DNA from: Nocardioides phosphati
Lineage (GTDB): Bacteria; Actinomycetota; Actinomycetes; Propionibacteriales; Nocardioidaceae
Reading direction: 5' to 3'
Assembly: GCF_014646375.1 (NCBI RefSeq)
Contig: NZ_BMNI01000001.1
Coordinates: 269,949 to 333,948, forward strand
DNA: 64,000 nucleotides
Position numbers and translations under genes: made by a program
Shown here: in pieces, positions 31,314-41,620 of the stretch
How the letters are laid out: the number at the start of each line of letters is the position of its first letter
Position numbering within the stretch: the first letter of the stretch is position 1
The notes under the pieces: model-generated
What the model was told of the DNA's origin: nothing
Databases searched by the model: none
The model's input: only the letters and a program-made list of their open reading frames with translations

Positions 31314-31355
31314 TTCGCGTTCTCCCACGTCTGCCACTCCGTTAGGGTCCGTTTC

Positions 31356-34169
31356 GTGACAGTCACCGCACTCCTGGTCAGCCACGACGGTGCCCGCTGG
31401 CTCCCCGCCGTGCTCGAGGGGCTCGCCGGTCAGACCCTGCGTCCCGACCGCGTGCTCGCCCTCGACACCGGCAGCGGCGACCAGTCGGCCGACCTGCTGC
31501 GCGAGGCGCTCGGCGCCGACGCGGTGCGCGAGGCGGAGGGCTCCTTCCCGGAGGCGATCGACCGCCTTCTCCCCGAGGTGACGACCGACTGGGTCTGGAT
31601 CCTGCACGACGACGCGAACCCCGCGCCCGACGCGCTCGCCCGCCTCGTCGCGACCGCGACCACGCACGACGCCTCCATCGCCGGCCCGAAGCTGCGCGAG
31701 TGGCCCTCGCTGCGCCGCCTTCTCGAGCTGGGCGTGTCCCTGTCCGCCACGGGGCGGCGCGAGACCGGTCTCGAGCGCGGTGAGTACGACCAGGGCCAGC
31801 ACGACTCCGTCCGTGAGGTCCTCGCGGTCAACACCGCCGGCATGCTGGTCCGCCGCGAGACGCTCGAGGCGCTCGGCGGCTTCGACCGCAACCTGCCGCT
31901 CTACGGCAACGACATCGACTTCGGCTGGCGGGCGGCCCGCGCCGGCCTGCGCACCGTGATCGTCCCGTCCGCGGTGGTCTTCCACGCGGAGGCCGCACAC
32001 CGCGGCGTACGCCGGAGCTCGCTGTCGGGGCGCCGCACCCGCACGCACCGCTACGAGCGGGAGGCGGCGCTCTACACGCTGCTGGTCAACCGCGAGCGGT
32101 GGTTCCTCCTGGGGCTGCTCCGGCTGATGGCCGGCACGGTCCTGCGCGCGCTGGGCTACCTGCTGGCCCGCCAGCCCGGTCACGCCGGCGACGAGTTCGC
32201 CGCGCTGCTCAACACCGTGGGCCGGCTGCCGGTCATCCTGCGCCGCCGCCGCGAGCTGCCTCCGGCCACCGGTGACACGGTCGGCCTGCGCCCGCCGTGG
32301 TGGGTGCCCTACCGTCACGGCCTCGACGCCGTCACCGACTTCGCCTCGGCCGTGGCGCTCCACGGCCGTGACGCGGCCGACCGGCGGCGCACGGCCCGGG
32401 CCGAGCGCCTCGGCATCGCGCTGCCCGTGGAGGACGACGAGGACGACCTGCTCGAGGACACCGGCCTCGTCGCGCGCTTCTTCACCAGCCCGCTGGCCCT
32501 GGCGGTCACCGCCGCCGCGATCCTCGGTCTCTGGGCCGCCCGCATCGCCTTCGGGCCGATCGCAGGAGGTGCGCTGAGCCCCGCGCCGTCCGCGGCGGCT
32601 GACTGGTGGCGCCTCGCCCTCGAGGGCTGGCACGAGCTCGGCCAGGGCACCGACGCCCCTGCCCCCGGCTACGTCCTGCCGTTCGCCGTCGCGGCCTCGA
32701 CCATCGGCCTCGGCTCGCCGACCGTGGTCGTCTCGCTCCTCTTCCTCGTCGCGGTGCCGTTCGCCGGCTGGGGCGCCTGGCGCTTCCTGCGTGCGGTCTG
32801 CGAGCTGACGACCGGTCGGTTCGACACCCGCGTCGCCCTCTGGGGCGCCATCGCGTACGCCGCGGTGCCGGTCGCCTCGGGCGCCTGGGGCCAGGGCCGC
32901 TTCGGCACCGTCGCCTCCGCCGCGCTGCTGCCGTGGACCGCCCACGTCGTGACCGGCCTCTTCGAGACCTCCGCCGACCGCCGGTGGCGTGCCGCCTGGC
33001 GCGGTGGAGCGATGCTCGCGCTCCTCACCGCGTTCACGCCGTCGGCCTGGCTGGTCGCGCTCCTCGGTGTCGCGGTGCTGCTCGGCCTCGGCTTCGTCCT
33101 GGCCCGCGACGTCGTCGCCTCCCGCGACATCTGGCTCCCGCTGGTCGTGCTGCTCCTGGTGCCCGCCGCGCTCATGCTCCCCGGCGCCGTCGGCATGATC
33201 GGCCACGACCCCGCCGCCCTCTTCCTCGAGGCCGGGCGCCTCTCGCCGACGCCCGACGCCCTCGCGCTGATCGCCGGCCGCGTCGGCGGGCTCGGCGCCC
33301 CCACGTGGGCCGGCCTGCTGCTGCTCGTGCCCGGCGTGGTCGCGCTGCTGCGTACGCGCACCCGTGTGCCCGTGCTCGCGTGCTGGATCCTCATCGCGGT
33401 GGCCGCGGTCGTCGCCGCGGTCCTCAGCCACGTCACCGTCGAGCTGCCCGCCGGTCCGGTCCGCCCGGGCCTCGGCTTCCTCGTGGTCGTGATCCAGGGC
33501 GGCCTGCTGACCGCTGCGGTCGTCGCGGCCCAGGGTTTGCACATCCCGCGCCCGACACTGCGCGAGTGGCGGGTGCCCGTCGGGGTGCTCGTGGCGCTGG
33601 CAGCCGTCCTCGGGCCGGTCGTCGGCCTCGCCTGGTGGGTCGTCGACGGCGACAACGAGCTGCACCGGCCCACCCAGACCGACGTCCCGGCGTACATGGT
33701 GCAGGCGGCCGACCACGGGCTCGGCCACGGCGTGCTCGTGATCCGTGGCGACGTCCACAACGGCATCACCTGGGAGGTGCACCGCGGCGACGGCACGACG
33801 CTGGGTGAGGACGAGGTCCTCGCGCTCACGGGCCCGGACGAGCACCTCGACAAGGCGGTGACCTCGCTCGTCTCCCGGCCGACGCCCGCGGTCCTCGACC
33901 AGCTCACCGCCGCCGGCATCGACTACGTGCTGCTCCCGGCTCCCGCCTCCGCGCAGGTCGCCTCCGGGCTCGATGCGGCCGACGGCCTGACCCAGGCCAG
34001 CGCGCCCGACCCCCGCACGCGTGCGTGGCAGCTGGCCACGTCTGCTCGCGGTGACGCGGTCGCGGGTGAGGATCCCTGGTGGCACCGCGTTCTCGTCACG
34101 CTCCAGCTGCTCGCGATCCTCGTGGTCGCCGTCCTGTGTGGCCCGACCCGACGTGAGGAGGACGCATGA
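31356..34169 (+). CDS. Large membrane glycosyltransferase (GT2 domain + multi-helix region)
   Basis: 937 aa. The N-terminal GT2 domain (1-230) has TALLVSHDGARWLPAVLEGL, LALDTGSGDQS, WILHDDANPAPDAL with the metal-binding acidic motif, and LPLYGNDIDFGWRAARAGL. The rest holds about 12 hydrophobic helices and an extracytoplasmic C-terminal segment, as in large actinobacterial glycosyltransferases that act at the membrane. GTG 31356 is supported by TAGGGT ending seven bases upstream. It is coupled by ATGA overlap to the DUF5719 gene, a pairing also found in Streptomyces. Sugar and acceptor unknown. Confidence 0.88.
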   Translation: MTVTALLVSHDGARWLPAVLEGLAGQTLRPDRVLALDTGSGDQSADLLREALGADAVREAEGSFPEAIDRLLPEVTTDWVWILHDDANPAPDALARLVATATTHDASIAGPKLREWPSLRRLLELGVSLSATGRRETGLERGEYDQGQHDSVREVLAVNTAGMLVRRETLEALGGFDRNLPLYGNDIDFGWRAARAGLRTVIVPSAVVFHAEAAHRGVRRSSLSGRRTRTHRYEREAALYTLLVNRERWFLLGLLRLMAGTVLRALGYLLARQPGHAGDEFAALLNTVGRLPVILRRRRELPPATGDTVGLRPPWWVPYRHGLDAVTDFASAVALHGRDAADRRRTARAERLGIALPVEDDEDDLLEDTGLVARFFTSPLALAVTAAAILGLWAARIAFGPIAGGALSPAPSAAADWWRLALEGWHELGQGTDAPAPGYVLPFAVAASTIGLGSPTVVVSLLFLVAVPFAGWGAWRFLRAVCELTTGRFDTRVALWGAIAYAAVPVASGAWGQGRFGTVASAALLPWTAHVVTGLFETSADRRWRAAWRGGAMLALLTAFTPSAWLVALLGVAVLLGLGFVLARDVVASRDIWLPLVVLLLVPAALMLPGAVGMIGHDPAALFLEAGRLSPTPDALALIAGRVGGLGAPTWAGLLLLVPGVVALLRTRTRVPVLACWILIAVAAVVAAVLSHVTVELPAGPVRPGLGFLVVVIQGGLLTAAVVAAQGLHIPRPTLREWRVPVGVLVALAAVLGPVVGLAWWVVDGDNELHRPTQTDVPAYMVQAADHGLGHGVLVIRGDVHNGITWEVHRGDGTTLGEDEVLALTGPDEHLDKAVTSLVSRPTPAVLDQLTAAGIDYVLLPAPASAQVASGLDAADGLTQASAPDPRTRAWQLATSARGDAVAGEDPWWHRVLVTLQLLAILVVAVLCGPTRREEDA

Positions 34170-35548
34170 GCCAGCTCCCCGGCCGCCGCGCCGCGCTGAC
34201 CCAGGCCCGCAAGGTCCGCCCGGCCACCGCCATCGGCGTGGGCGCGCCCCTGCTCACGCTCGTCGCGCTGCTGGTGCAGGCTCCGGCCGACACCCAGCAC
34301 GACACCGCCCGCCGTGCCCCGCAGGCCCAGGCCCTCACCAGCGCCGACCTCTTCTGCCCGGCATCGGGCAAGGGGCCGGTCCGGCTCGCATCCGTCGCCG
34401 AGCAGGGCGCCGGCGCCGTCACCCGCCGGCTCCCCGGCACCTCCCGCCGTACGCCGGTCCCGCTGCGAGCCGGGGGCACCGCCACCGTCGACGACAGCTC
34501 GGCCATGCTGGTCCGGGCGAGCGACGCGCTGGCGCCCGGGCTCATGGGCGCCCGGCTCGGTGCCCCGCAGCCCTCGGCGCGCGAGTGCGCGGCGCCGGGC
34601 GGAGTCCGCTGGTTCGTCGGCGCAGGCGCGGGCGCCGCGCACCTCTCGACGCTCACGCTCGCCAACCCCGACGGCGGCCCGGCCGTGGCCGACGTGCGGG
34701 TCTGGTCGACCGACGGCGAGCTCCAGGAGATCGAGTCGCGTGGCCTGACCATCGGCGGGGGACAGGTCTCCACCCTCGCGCTCGAGTCACTGGCGCCCAA
34801 CGCCCACGAGCTCGCGGTCCGGGTGGTGGTGACCCGCGGACGGCTGGCGTCCTCGATGAGCGACCAGTTCGGCAAGGTCGGTGAGGCGCTCCACACCGAC
34901 GGCCTCGCCGCAGGTTCCGTGCCCGCGCGCCACCAGGTCCTGCCCGGGCTGACCCGCACGGCCAACTCCCGGGTGCTCACGCTCGTCAACCCCGGCGCCA
35001 GCGAGGCGCGGGTGACGGTCCGCGTCGCCGGCGCCCACAGCACCTTCGCCCCCGCGGGCGTCGCCGAGATCCATGTCCCCGCCGGTCGCGTCGTCGTCAC
35101 CGACCTCGGCGCCGCCCTCAGGAAGCTGACCGCCGGCGAGGACCTCTCGCTCGTGGTCGACGCCACCGAGCCCGTCGCGGCAGGCCTGCGCGCGACGGTC
35201 GCAGGCGACCTGCTCCAGCACCCGGCGCTGCAGCTCCGCACGGGCCGCACCGGCTCGGTGGTCCCGCGCACGGGCACGTCGTCACTCGTCCTCGCGGCCG
35301 GCGACCACGCGGGCACCGTCCGGGTCCGGTGGGACGACCGGCACGAGAGCGTGGTCAGGATCGCGGCGGGCACCACCCGCGCGATCGCCGCTCCGAAGGG
35401 CGCACGGTGGGTGCTCGTCGACGCCACCGTCCCCGTCGCGGGCGTCATCAGGACCCAGGCGAAGAAGGGCGCCGCGCTCCTGCCGCTCCGGCCGCTGGTC
35501 ACCCACCTGCTGGTGCCGTCGGTGCGACCGGCCTGGCCGCCGAGCTAG
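34166..35548 (+). CDS. DUF5719 family secreted or membrane-anchored protein
   Basis: 460 aa. An N-terminal hydrophobic segment (AIGVGAPLLTLVALLVQA, about 22-40) serves as signal or anchor. The extracellular part is made of beta-rich repeats (LSTLTLANPDGGPAVADVRVW, SRVLTLVNPGASEARVTVRV), a domain always found next to the large glycosyltransferase in actinobacteria. It probably works with that enzyme at the outer face of the membrane; this is inferred from pairing. The ATG overlaps the upstream stop. Confidence 0.85.
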   Translation: MSQLPGRRAALTQARKVRPATAIGVGAPLLTLVALLVQAPADTQHDTARRAPQAQALTSADLFCPASGKGPVRLASVAEQGAGAVTRRLPGTSRRTPVPLRAGGTATVDDSSAMLVRASDALAPGLMGARLGAPQPSARECAAPGGVRWFVGAGAGAAHLSTLTLANPDGGPAVADVRVWSTDGELQEIESRGLTIGGGQVSTLALESLAPNAHELAVRVVVTRGRLASSMSDQFGKVGEALHTDGLAAGSVPARHQVLPGLTRTANSRVLTLVNPGASEARVTVRVAGAHSTFAPAGVAEIHVPAGRVVVTDLGAALRKLTAGEDLSLVVDATEPVAAGLRATVAGDLLQHPALQLRTGRTGSVVPRTGTSSLVLAAGDHAGTVRVRWDDRHESVVRIAAGTTRAIAAPKGARWVLVDATVPVAGVIRTQAKKGAALLPLRPLVTHLLVPSVRPAWPPS

Positions 35549-35566
35549 TCCGGGCTGGTCCGGGGC

Positions 35567-36007
35567 TTAGTCGTCGCCCGGCTGGTAGCGGGGGTCGATG
35601 TCCTCGGCCGGCAGGCCGAGCAGCTCCGCCACGTTCTCGACGACGAGGGTGAAGACCAGCGCCTCGAGGTCCTCGCGCTCGGGCGCCCGGTGCTCGATCG
35701 GCCGGCGGAAGAGCACGAGCCGGTGCGGGCGTCCACCCGTCGCGCGGATCATCGACGCGAGCGGGATCGAGTCGTGCGCCCACCCCTCGGGGAGCAGCGG
35801 CGTGTCCTCGACGGCGTACTCCAGCGAGCCGACGCTGCGCAGCTCGCGCTCCCAGCGGCAGTCGATCGCGTCGGCGATGGCGAGCACGATGTCGTCGAAC
35901 CGCTCGCGCCGCGTGGGCCGGGCCGGCATCGACCGGACGCCGCCGGCCCAGGCCGGCATGACGCCCGGTCCGCGCATCCCGCGCCCACGTCGGTCTCGAA
36001 CACTCAC
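35567..36007 (-). CDS. Zincin-like metallopeptidase-family protein lacking HExxH
   Basis: 146 aa. VSVRDRRGRGMRGPG at the N-terminus and the following RRERFDDIVLAIADAID match actinobacterial proteins annotated as metallopeptidase family (zincin_1). LFRRPIEHRAPEREDLEALV also aligns. In the helix where those proteins carry the zinc motif HExxH, this one reads LVVENVAELLG, so the ligands are gone and peptidase activity is unlikely. GTG 36007 is chosen because TAGGCT (minus strand, 36015-36020) ends seven bases ahead. It is divergent from the DUF3499 gene. Confidence 0.7.
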   Translation of the reverse strand: MSVRDRRGRGMRGPGVMPAWAGGVRSMPARPTRRERFDDIVLAIADAIDCRWERELRSVGSLEYAVEDTPLLPEGWAHDSIPLASMIRATGGRPHRLVLFRRPIEHRAPEREDLEALVFTLVVENVAELLGLPAEDIDPRYQPGDD

Positions 36008-36057
36008 GCGGGCGAGCCTAAACCGGACAGCCGCCGCCGGGCGGTAGCGTCTCTCCC

Positions 36058-36426
36058 GTGAGCTCAGCCCGTCGTTGTTCGAAGACTGCATGCGGCCGTC
36101 CGGCCGTCATGACGCTGACCTACGTGTACGCCGACCAGACGGCCGTCGTGGGCCCGCTCGCGATCCATGCCGAGCCGCACGCCTACGACCTGTGTGAGTT
36201 CCACAGCGAGCGGCTCTCGGCCCCGCGTGGCTGGGAGGTCCTGCGTCTCGCGGCCGACCCGTCGCTCGCCGGTCCGTCCAGCGACGACCTGCTGGCGCTG
36301 GCCGACGCCGTCCGCGAGGCAGCCCGCCCTGCGCCGGTCCAGGAGCCCCCGATGCACCGCCCCGCCGAGCACGGCATGCGCGAGACCGCACGTCGCGGCC
36401 ACCTCCGTGCGCTCAGCTCCGACTGA
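36058..36426 (+). CDS. DUF3499 family protein
   Basis: 122 aa. Starts SSARRCSKTACGRPAVMTLTYVYADQTAVVG, with paired cysteines at the start and a later YDLCEFHSERL, giving a likely zinc site of Cys/Cys and Cys/His. The family is actinobacterial, of unknown function, and regularly precedes manB. TAGCGT ends seven bases before the GTG start. The C-terminal 40 residues are low-complexity (Pro/Arg/Ala). Confidence 0.85.
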   Translation: MSSARRCSKTACGRPAVMTLTYVYADQTAVVGPLAIHAEPHAYDLCEFHSERLSAPRGWEVLRLAADPSLAGPSSDDLLALADAVREAARPAPVQEPPMHRPAEHGMRETARRGHLRALSSD

Positions 36427-36446
36427 TCCCCGCTAGGCTCGGCGGC

Positions 36447-37823
36447 ATGTCCGAGACGCTCTCCGCGGAGAACCTCCACGCCATCTTCAAGGCCTATGAC
36501 ATCCGGGGCCTGGTCGGCAGCCAGCTCGACGAGGAGCTCGCGCACCGCATCGGTGCCGCCTTCGTCCGGGTGCTCGGTGCCGACACGGTGGTGGTGGGCC
36601 ACGACATGCGGCCCTCGTCGCCGGGCATGGCGGGTGCGTTCGCCGATGGCGCGGCGCAGGCCGGTGCCGACGTCGTCCTGATCGGGCTCGCCTCCACCGA
36701 CCAGCTCTACTTCGCCTCGGGCCACCTCGGCCACGCGGGCGCGATGTTCACCGCGAGTCACAACCCCGCGGCGTACAACGGGATCAAGCTCTGCAAGCCG
36801 GGCGCCGCCCCGGTCGGCATGGAGACCGGCCTGGCCGAGATCCGTGACCTCGTGCTCAAGGGCGAGCAGCCCAGCGCCGGCCGCGTCGGCGACATCAGCA
36901 GCCACGACGTCCTCGAGGCGTACGCCGCGCACCTGCTCGCGCTCGCGCCCGTCAAGGGCCGCCGGCTCAAGGTCGTGGCCGACGCCGGCAACGGCATGGC
37001 CGGCCTGACCGCGCCCGCCGTCTTCGAGCGCCTCGGCGACGAGCAGGCCGAGCTCGTGCCGATGTACTTCGAGCTCGACGGCACCTTCCCGAACCACGAG
37101 GCCAACCCGATCGAGCCGGAGAACCTCGTCGACCTGCAGCACCGCGTGCTCGCCGAGGGTGCCGACATCGGCCTCGCCTTCGACGGCGACGCCGACCGCT
37201 GCTTCCTCGTCGACGAGAAGGGCGGGCTGGTCGCCCCGTCCACACTGACCGCGCTGATCGCCGACCGCGAGCTCGCCAAGGAGCCCGGCGGCACGATCAT
37301 CCACAACCTGATCACGAGCCGCTCGGTCCCCGAGATCGTCACCGAGCAGGGCGGCACCCCGGTCCGCACCCGCGTCGGCCACTCCTACATCAAGGCGACG
37401 ATGGCCGAGACCGGTGCCATCTTCGGCGGCGAGCACTCCGGCCACTTCTACTTCCGCGACTTCTGGCGCGCCGACTCCGGCATGCTCGCCGCGCTCCACG
37501 CGATGGCGGCGCTGGCCGAGACCGACAAGTCGCTGTCGGAGCTGCTCGCCGACTACGCGCGCTACCCGATGTCGGGCGAGATCAACTCGACCGTCGCCGA
37601 CCAGGGCGCCGTGATCGACGAGATCAGGCAGACGTACGCCGCCCGCGACGGCGTCACGCTCGACGAGCTCGACGGCCTGACCGTCGCGCACGCCGACTGG
37701 TGGTTCAACGTCCGGGCCTCCAACACCGAGCCCCTGCTGCGACTCAACGCCGAGGGCAAGGACGAGGCCACGATGGCCCGCGTCCGCGACGAGGCACTCA
37801 CCCTGATCAGGAGCGACCGATGA
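36447..37823 (+). CDS. manB: Phosphomannomutase/phosphoglucomutase
   Basis: Interconverts mannose-6-phosphate and mannose-1-phosphate, feeding GDP-mannose synthesis. 458 aa with the four phosphohexomutase domains: catalytic phosphoserine Ser104 in TASHNP, metal loop DGDADR, sugar-binding GGEHSGH and phosphate-binding [17 protein letters not shown] ends seven bases before the ATG. It overlaps the small Trm112-like gene (ATGA), and a SIS-domain isomerase-like gene follows, so three functions around mannose-6-phosphate are linked. Confidence 0.95.
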   Translation: MSETLSAENLHAIFKAYDIRGLVGSQLDEELAHRIGAAFVRVLGADTVVVGHDMRPSSPGMAGAFADGAAQAGADVVLIGLASTDQLYFASGHLGHAGAMFTASHNPAAYNGIKLCKPGAAPVGMETGLAEIRDLVLKGEQPSAGRVGDISSHDVLEAYAAHLLALAPVKGRRLKVVADAGNGMAGLTAPAVFERLGDEQAELVPMYFELDGTFPNHEANPIEPENLVDLQHRVLAEGADIGLAFDGDADRCFLVDEKGGLVAPSTLTALIADRELAKEPGGTIIHNLITSRSVPEIVTEQGGTPVRTRVGHSYIKATMAETGAIFGGEHSGHFYFRDFWRADSGMLAALHAMAALAETDKSLSELLADYARYPMSGEINSTVADQGAVIDEIRQTYAARDGVTLDELDGLTVAHADWWFNVRASNTEPLLRLNAEGKDEATMARVRDEALTLIRSDR

Positions 37824-37984
37824 AGATCGACCCCCGCCTGCTGGACATCATCCGCTGCCCCGAGTGCAAGGGCCTGCTGGCCCCGGTCGGCGAGGAGCTG
37901 GTCTGCCAGGGCTGTGGCCTGGCCTACCCGGTCCGCGACGACATCCCCGTCCTGCTGGTCGACGAGGCCCGCAAGCCCGCCTGA
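37820..37984 (+). CDS. Trm112-like zinc-ribbon protein
   Basis: 54 aa. [13 protein letters not shown] and [20 protein letters not shown] form the Cys-x2-Cys / Cys-x2-Cys zinc ribbon of Trm112 (UPF0434) proteins, known as activators of methyltransferases in other systems. It is translationally coupled to manB. The bacterial role is not settled. Confidence 0.9.
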   Translation: MKIDPRLLDIIRCPECKGLLAPVGEELVCQGCGLAYPVRDDIPVLLVDEARKPA

Positions 37985-38004
37985 GCCCCCGAGCGGAGCG
38001 AGAG

Positions 38005-39033
38005 ATGGTCTACTTCGACGAGGCCCGGCTCGACGACGCGGAGGCGCTCGTGTCGGCCGACCTCCGCCTGCGTGAGCTGGCCGAGTCCGGCGCCCGCGTA
38101 CGCCGCGAGGCCGGCGAGGCTGCCGAGGCGATCCAGCGTGCTGCCGCCGAGCGGGGCAGCGAGCGCCCGCGTGCGGTGATCGCCGCCGGTCCCGACTCCC
38201 GTCTGCTCCGCGCGGTGCTCGAGCCGTGGTGCCCCGTGCCGTTCGTCGCCTGGCCGGCCCCCGGCCTGCCCGGCTGGGCCGGCAGCCTCGACCTGGTCGT
38301 GATGCTGGCGCCGCAGGGCTCCGACCCCGCCGCCGCATCTGCCGTCGCCGAGGCCGTCCGCCGCGGGTGCCAGGTGGTCGTCGCGTGCCGGCCCGGCTCG
38401 ATGGTCGCCGAGCACGCCGAGGGCCGCTGGACCACCCTGCTGCCGGCCACCACGGGCGATCAGCTGGCCACCGCGGTCGTCATGCTCGACCTCCTCCACC
38501 GCGTCGGGCTCGGCCCGTCCTGCGACGCCGACGAGGTGGCCTCGGCCCTCGACCGCGTCGCGGTGGAGTCCTCGCCCCACCAGGACCTCGCCGAGAACCC
38601 CTCCAAGGAGCTCGCGATCGCGCTCGCCGAGGCGCTCCCGCTCGTCTGGGGCGGCTCGACCCTCGCGGCCCGCGCCGCCCGCCGGGTCGCCGAGCAGATC
38701 CGCCGCGCGTCTGGTCGCAGTGCGCTGGCCGGCGACGCCGAGCACCTGCTCCCGGTGATCGAGGCGACCCGTCCGCGCAACCTCTTCGACGACCCGGTCT
38801 CCCTCGACGGCGGGGCTGACCTGCGCCCTCTCCTGCTCGTCCTCGACGACGGCTCCGACGACCCGGTCGTCCGCGAGCAGCGCGGCCGGCTGCAGGCGGC
38901 GGCCGCGCGCGCCGGCGTACGCGTGGAGGCGCTGGCGAGCGATGCCGGCAGCGAGGTGGCGCGCTACGCCTCGCTCCTCCTCTCCGGCACGTACGCCGCG
39001 GAGTACCTCGGCGTGGGCCTGGCAGGGGAGTAG
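38005..39033 (+). CDS. SIS-domain phosphosugar isomerase-like protein (TobH/ManA-type)
   Basis: 342 aa, starts MVYFDEARLDD; GGAG lies six bases upstream. Two SIS-like halves are visible: DLVVMLAPQGSDPAAASAVAEAVRRGCQVVVACRPGS and, later, PLVWGGSTLAARAARRVAEQIRR. These belong to the bifunctional phosphoglucose/phosphomannose isomerase-like group (Rv3256c/TobH-like). Context with manB and manC suggests fructose-6-phosphate to mannose-6-phosphate isomerisation or a regulatory relative of it. The usual catalytic residues are not clear, so activity is tentative. Confidence 0.8.
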   Translation: MVYFDEARLDDAEALVSADLRLRELAESGARVRREAGEAAEAIQRAAAERGSERPRAVIAAGPDSRLLRAVLEPWCPVPFVAWPAPGLPGWAGSLDLVVMLAPQGSDPAAASAVAEAVRRGCQVVVACRPGSMVAEHAEGRWTTLLPATTGDQLATAVVMLDLLHRVGLGPSCDADEVASALDRVAVESSPHQDLAENPSKELAIALAEALPLVWGGSTLAARAARRVAEQIRRASGRSALAGDAEHLLPVIEATRPRNLFDDPVSLDGGADLRPLLLVLDDGSDDPVVREQRGRLQAAAARAGVRVEALASDAGSEVARYASLLLSGTYAAEYLGVGLAGE

Positions 39034-39088
39034 CACCCCGGGCCGCCACCCGGAAGGCGGCGACCGGGCGGCCGATAGCCTTCGCGCC

Positions 39089-40018
39089 ATGAGCGCTGGA
39101 CTGTTCGGACTCCTCGACGACATCGCGGCCCTGGCCCGCCTGGCCGCGGCGTCCATCGACGACGTCGGCGCTGCCGCCGGCAAGGCGACCCTGAAGGCGA
39201 CCGGTGTGGTGGTCGACGACACGGCGGTCACGCCGCAGTACGTCCACGGCATCGCCGCGGAGCGCGAGCTGCCGATCATCAAGAAGATCGCGATCGGCTC
39301 GCTGCGCAACAAGCTCCTCTTCATCCTGCCGGCCGCCCTGCTGCTCAGCCAGTTCCTCCCGCAGGCACTGCCGGTGCTGCTGATCATCGGTGGCACCTAC
39401 CTCGCCTTCGAGGGCGCGGAGAAGGTCTGGGAGTTCCTCCACCACCACGACGACCACGTCGGCGACCTCGAGACCGTCGAGCACACGCCCCACGAGGAGA
39501 AGCAGCTCGTCGCGGGCGCGGTCCGCACCGACTTCATCCTGTCGACCGAGATCATGGTGATCGCGCTCGACTCGGTGAAGGACGAGACGTTCCTGGCGCG
39601 GCTGGCGATCCTCGTGGTCGTCGCGATCGCGATCACGATCGGCGTCTACGGCGTCGTCGCCGCGATCGTGAAGATGGACGACGTCGGCCTGTTGCTCGCC
39701 CAGCGCCGCACGAGCGGGGTGCGCGCGCTCGGCCGCGGCCTCGTCGCCGCGATGCCCAAGGTGCTCTCGTTCCTCTCGACCGTGGGCATCGTCGCGATGC
39801 TCTGGGTCGGCGGCCACATCCTGGTGGTCCAGCTGCACGAGCTCGGCTGGCACGCGCCGTACGACGCGGTCCACCACCTCGAGCACGGTGCTGGCGGCGG
39901 CCTCCTCGGCTGGCTGGTCAACACCGCGTGCTCGGCCGTGGTCGGCCTGGTCGTGGGCGCTGTCGTGGCGGTGGCGCTCCACCTGCTCCCGCACCGTGGG
40001 GACGACCCGGCCCACTGA
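39089..40018 (+). CDS. DUF808 (YedI-like) membrane protein
   Basis: 309 aa. The N-terminus [32 protein letters not shown] is the DUF808 signature. Several membrane helices follow ([41 protein letters not shown], a helix near 230, and a C-terminal one). Between them are the acidic/histidine-rich HHHDDH and [17 protein letters not shown] segments. Function unknown. TAGCCT ends seven bases before the ATG. Confidence 0.88.
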   Translation: MSAGLFGLLDDIAALARLAAASIDDVGAAAGKATLKATGVVVDDTAVTPQYVHGIAAERELPIIKKIAIGSLRNKLLFILPAALLLSQFLPQALPVLLIIGGTYLAFEGAEKVWEFLHHHDDHVGDLETVEHTPHEEKQLVAGAVRTDFILSTEIMVIALDSVKDETFLARLAILVVVAIAITIGVYGVVAAIVKMDDVGLLLAQRRTSGVRALGRGLVAAMPKVLSFLSTVGIVAMLWVGGHILVVQLHELGWHAPYDAVHHLEHGAGGGLLGWLVNTACSAVVGLVVGAVVAVALHLLPHRGDDPAH

Positions 40019-40152
40019 GCCACGGCAGCTCGCGGCGAGGTTTCCCCGTGCGGGCGGCCTCGCTTGTACGCTGGGTCACTGTCGTGCGCGGGAGATCCCG
40101 GACGAGTGCAGATGCACCGCAAGACACCGTTCTTCACTGTTTGAGGAAATTC

Positions 40153-41595
40153 ATGGACTTCAAGGTTGCTGACCTCTCCCTGGCCGAGTTCGGCCGCAAG
40201 GAGCTCACCCTCGCCGAGCACGAGATGCCCGGCCTGATGGAGATGCGCCGTCGGTACGCCGACTCGCAGCCGCTCAAGGGCGCCCGCATCGCCGGCTCGC
40301 TCCACATGACCATCCAGACCGGCGTCCTCATCGAGACGCTCACCGCGCTCGGTGCCGACGTCCGCTGGGCGACCTGCAACATCTTCTCGACCCAGGACCA
40401 CGCCGCTGCCGCGGTCGTCGTCGGTGTCGACGGCACCCCGGAGGACCCCCAGGGCACGCCCGTCTTCGCCTGGAAGGGCGAGACCCTGGCGGAGTACTGG
40501 GACGAGGCCGAGAAGGTCTTCGACTTCACCGACGCCGACGGCAACCGGGTCGGTCCCAACATGCTGCTCGACGACGGTGGCGACATCACGATGCTCGTCC
40601 ACCTGGGCGTGGAGTACGAGAAGGCCGGCGCCGTCCCCGCGCAGGACAGCACGGACAACGAGGAGTTCAAGGAGGTCCTCCGGGTCCTCGCGCGCTCCCT
40701 CGACAACGACCCGCAGCGCTGGACCAGCATCGCCAACGGCATCATGGGCGTCACCGAGGAGACCACCACCGGTGTCCTCCGCCTGTACGACCGCTTCAAG
40801 GAGGGCTCGCTCCTCTTCCCGGCGATCAACGTCAACGACTCGGTCACCAAGTCGAAGTTCGACAACAAGTACGGCTGCCGCCACTCGCTCATCGACGGCC
40901 TCAACCGGGGCACCGACGTGATGATCGCCGGCAAGACCGCGGTCGTCTGCGGCTACGGCGACGTCGGCAAGGGCTCGGCCGAGTCGCTGCGTGGCCAGGG
41001 CGCCCGCGTGATCATCACCGAGATCGACCCGATCTGCGCCCTGCAGGCCGCGATGGACGGCTACGAGGTCAAGCGCCTCGAGTCGGTCGTCGACTTCGCC
41101 GACATCTTCATCACCACGACGGGCAACTTCGACATCATCCGCGTCGAGCACTTCGAGCGGATGAAGAACCAGGCCATCGTCGGCAACATCGGTCACTTCG
41201 ACAACGAGATCGACATGGCCGGCCTCGCGAAGATCCCGGGCATCGTCAAGGACGAGATCAAGCCGCAGGTCCACCAGTGGATCTTCCCCGACGGCAAGAA
41301 GGTCATCGTTCTCTCCGAGGGCCGCCTGCTGAACCTCGGCAACGCGACCGGCCACCCGTCGTTCGTCATGTCGAACTCCTTCACCAACCAGGTGCTCGCG
41401 CAGATCGAGATCTTCACCAAGCTCGAGGAGTACCCCATCGGCGTCTACGTGCTGCCGAAGCACCTCGACGAGGAGGTCGCGCGCCTGCACCTCGAGGCGA
41501 TCGGCGTCGAGCTGACCGAGCTCAACCAGGCGCAGGCGGACTACCTCGGCGTTCCGATCGAGGGTCCGTACAAGTCCGAGCACTACCGCTACTGA
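40153..41595 (+). CDS. ahcY: Adenosylhomocysteinase
   Basis: Hydrolyses S-adenosylhomocysteine to adenosine and homocysteine, removing the methyltransferase inhibitor. 480 aa with the NAD-binding [14 protein letters not shown], the substrate region [12 protein letters not shown] and [25 protein letters not shown], and the C-terminal [11 protein letters not shown] that inserts into the neighbouring subunit. GAGGAA precedes the ATG. A TACGCT box at 40067-40072 would give a leader of about 75 bases. In mycobacteria the same gene also lies just before mtrAB. Confidence 0.97.
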   Translation: MDFKVADLSLAEFGRKELTLAEHEMPGLMEMRRRYADSQPLKGARIAGSLHMTIQTGVLIETLTALGADVRWATCNIFSTQDHAAAAVVVGVDGTPEDPQGTPVFAWKGETLAEYWDEAEKVFDFTDADGNRVGPNMLLDDGGDITMLVHLGVEYEKAGAVPAQDSTDNEEFKEVLRVLARSLDNDPQRWTSIANGIMGVTEETTTGVLRLYDRFKEGSLLFPAINVNDSVTKSKFDNKYGCRHSLIDGLNRGTDVMIAGKTAVVCGYGDVGKGSAESLRGQGARVIITEIDPICALQAAMDGYEVKRLESVVDFADIFITTTGNFDIIRVEHFERMKNQAIVGNIGHFDNEIDMAGLAKIPGIVKDEIKPQVHQWIFPDGKKVIVLSEGRLLNLGNATGHPSFVMSNSFTNQVLAQIEIFTKLEEYPIGVYVLPKHLDEEVARLHLEAIGVELTELNQAQADYLGVPIEGPYKSEHYRY

Positions 41596-41620
41596 GCCAC
41601 CAAGACGTCGGGAGTCGTAC

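Noticed and set aside
40019-40152. Possible S-adenosylhomocysteine riboswitch before ahcY
   Set aside because: I looked for the conserved SAH-riboswitch core segments and did not see them; only a short leader with a TACGCT -10 candidate is evident.
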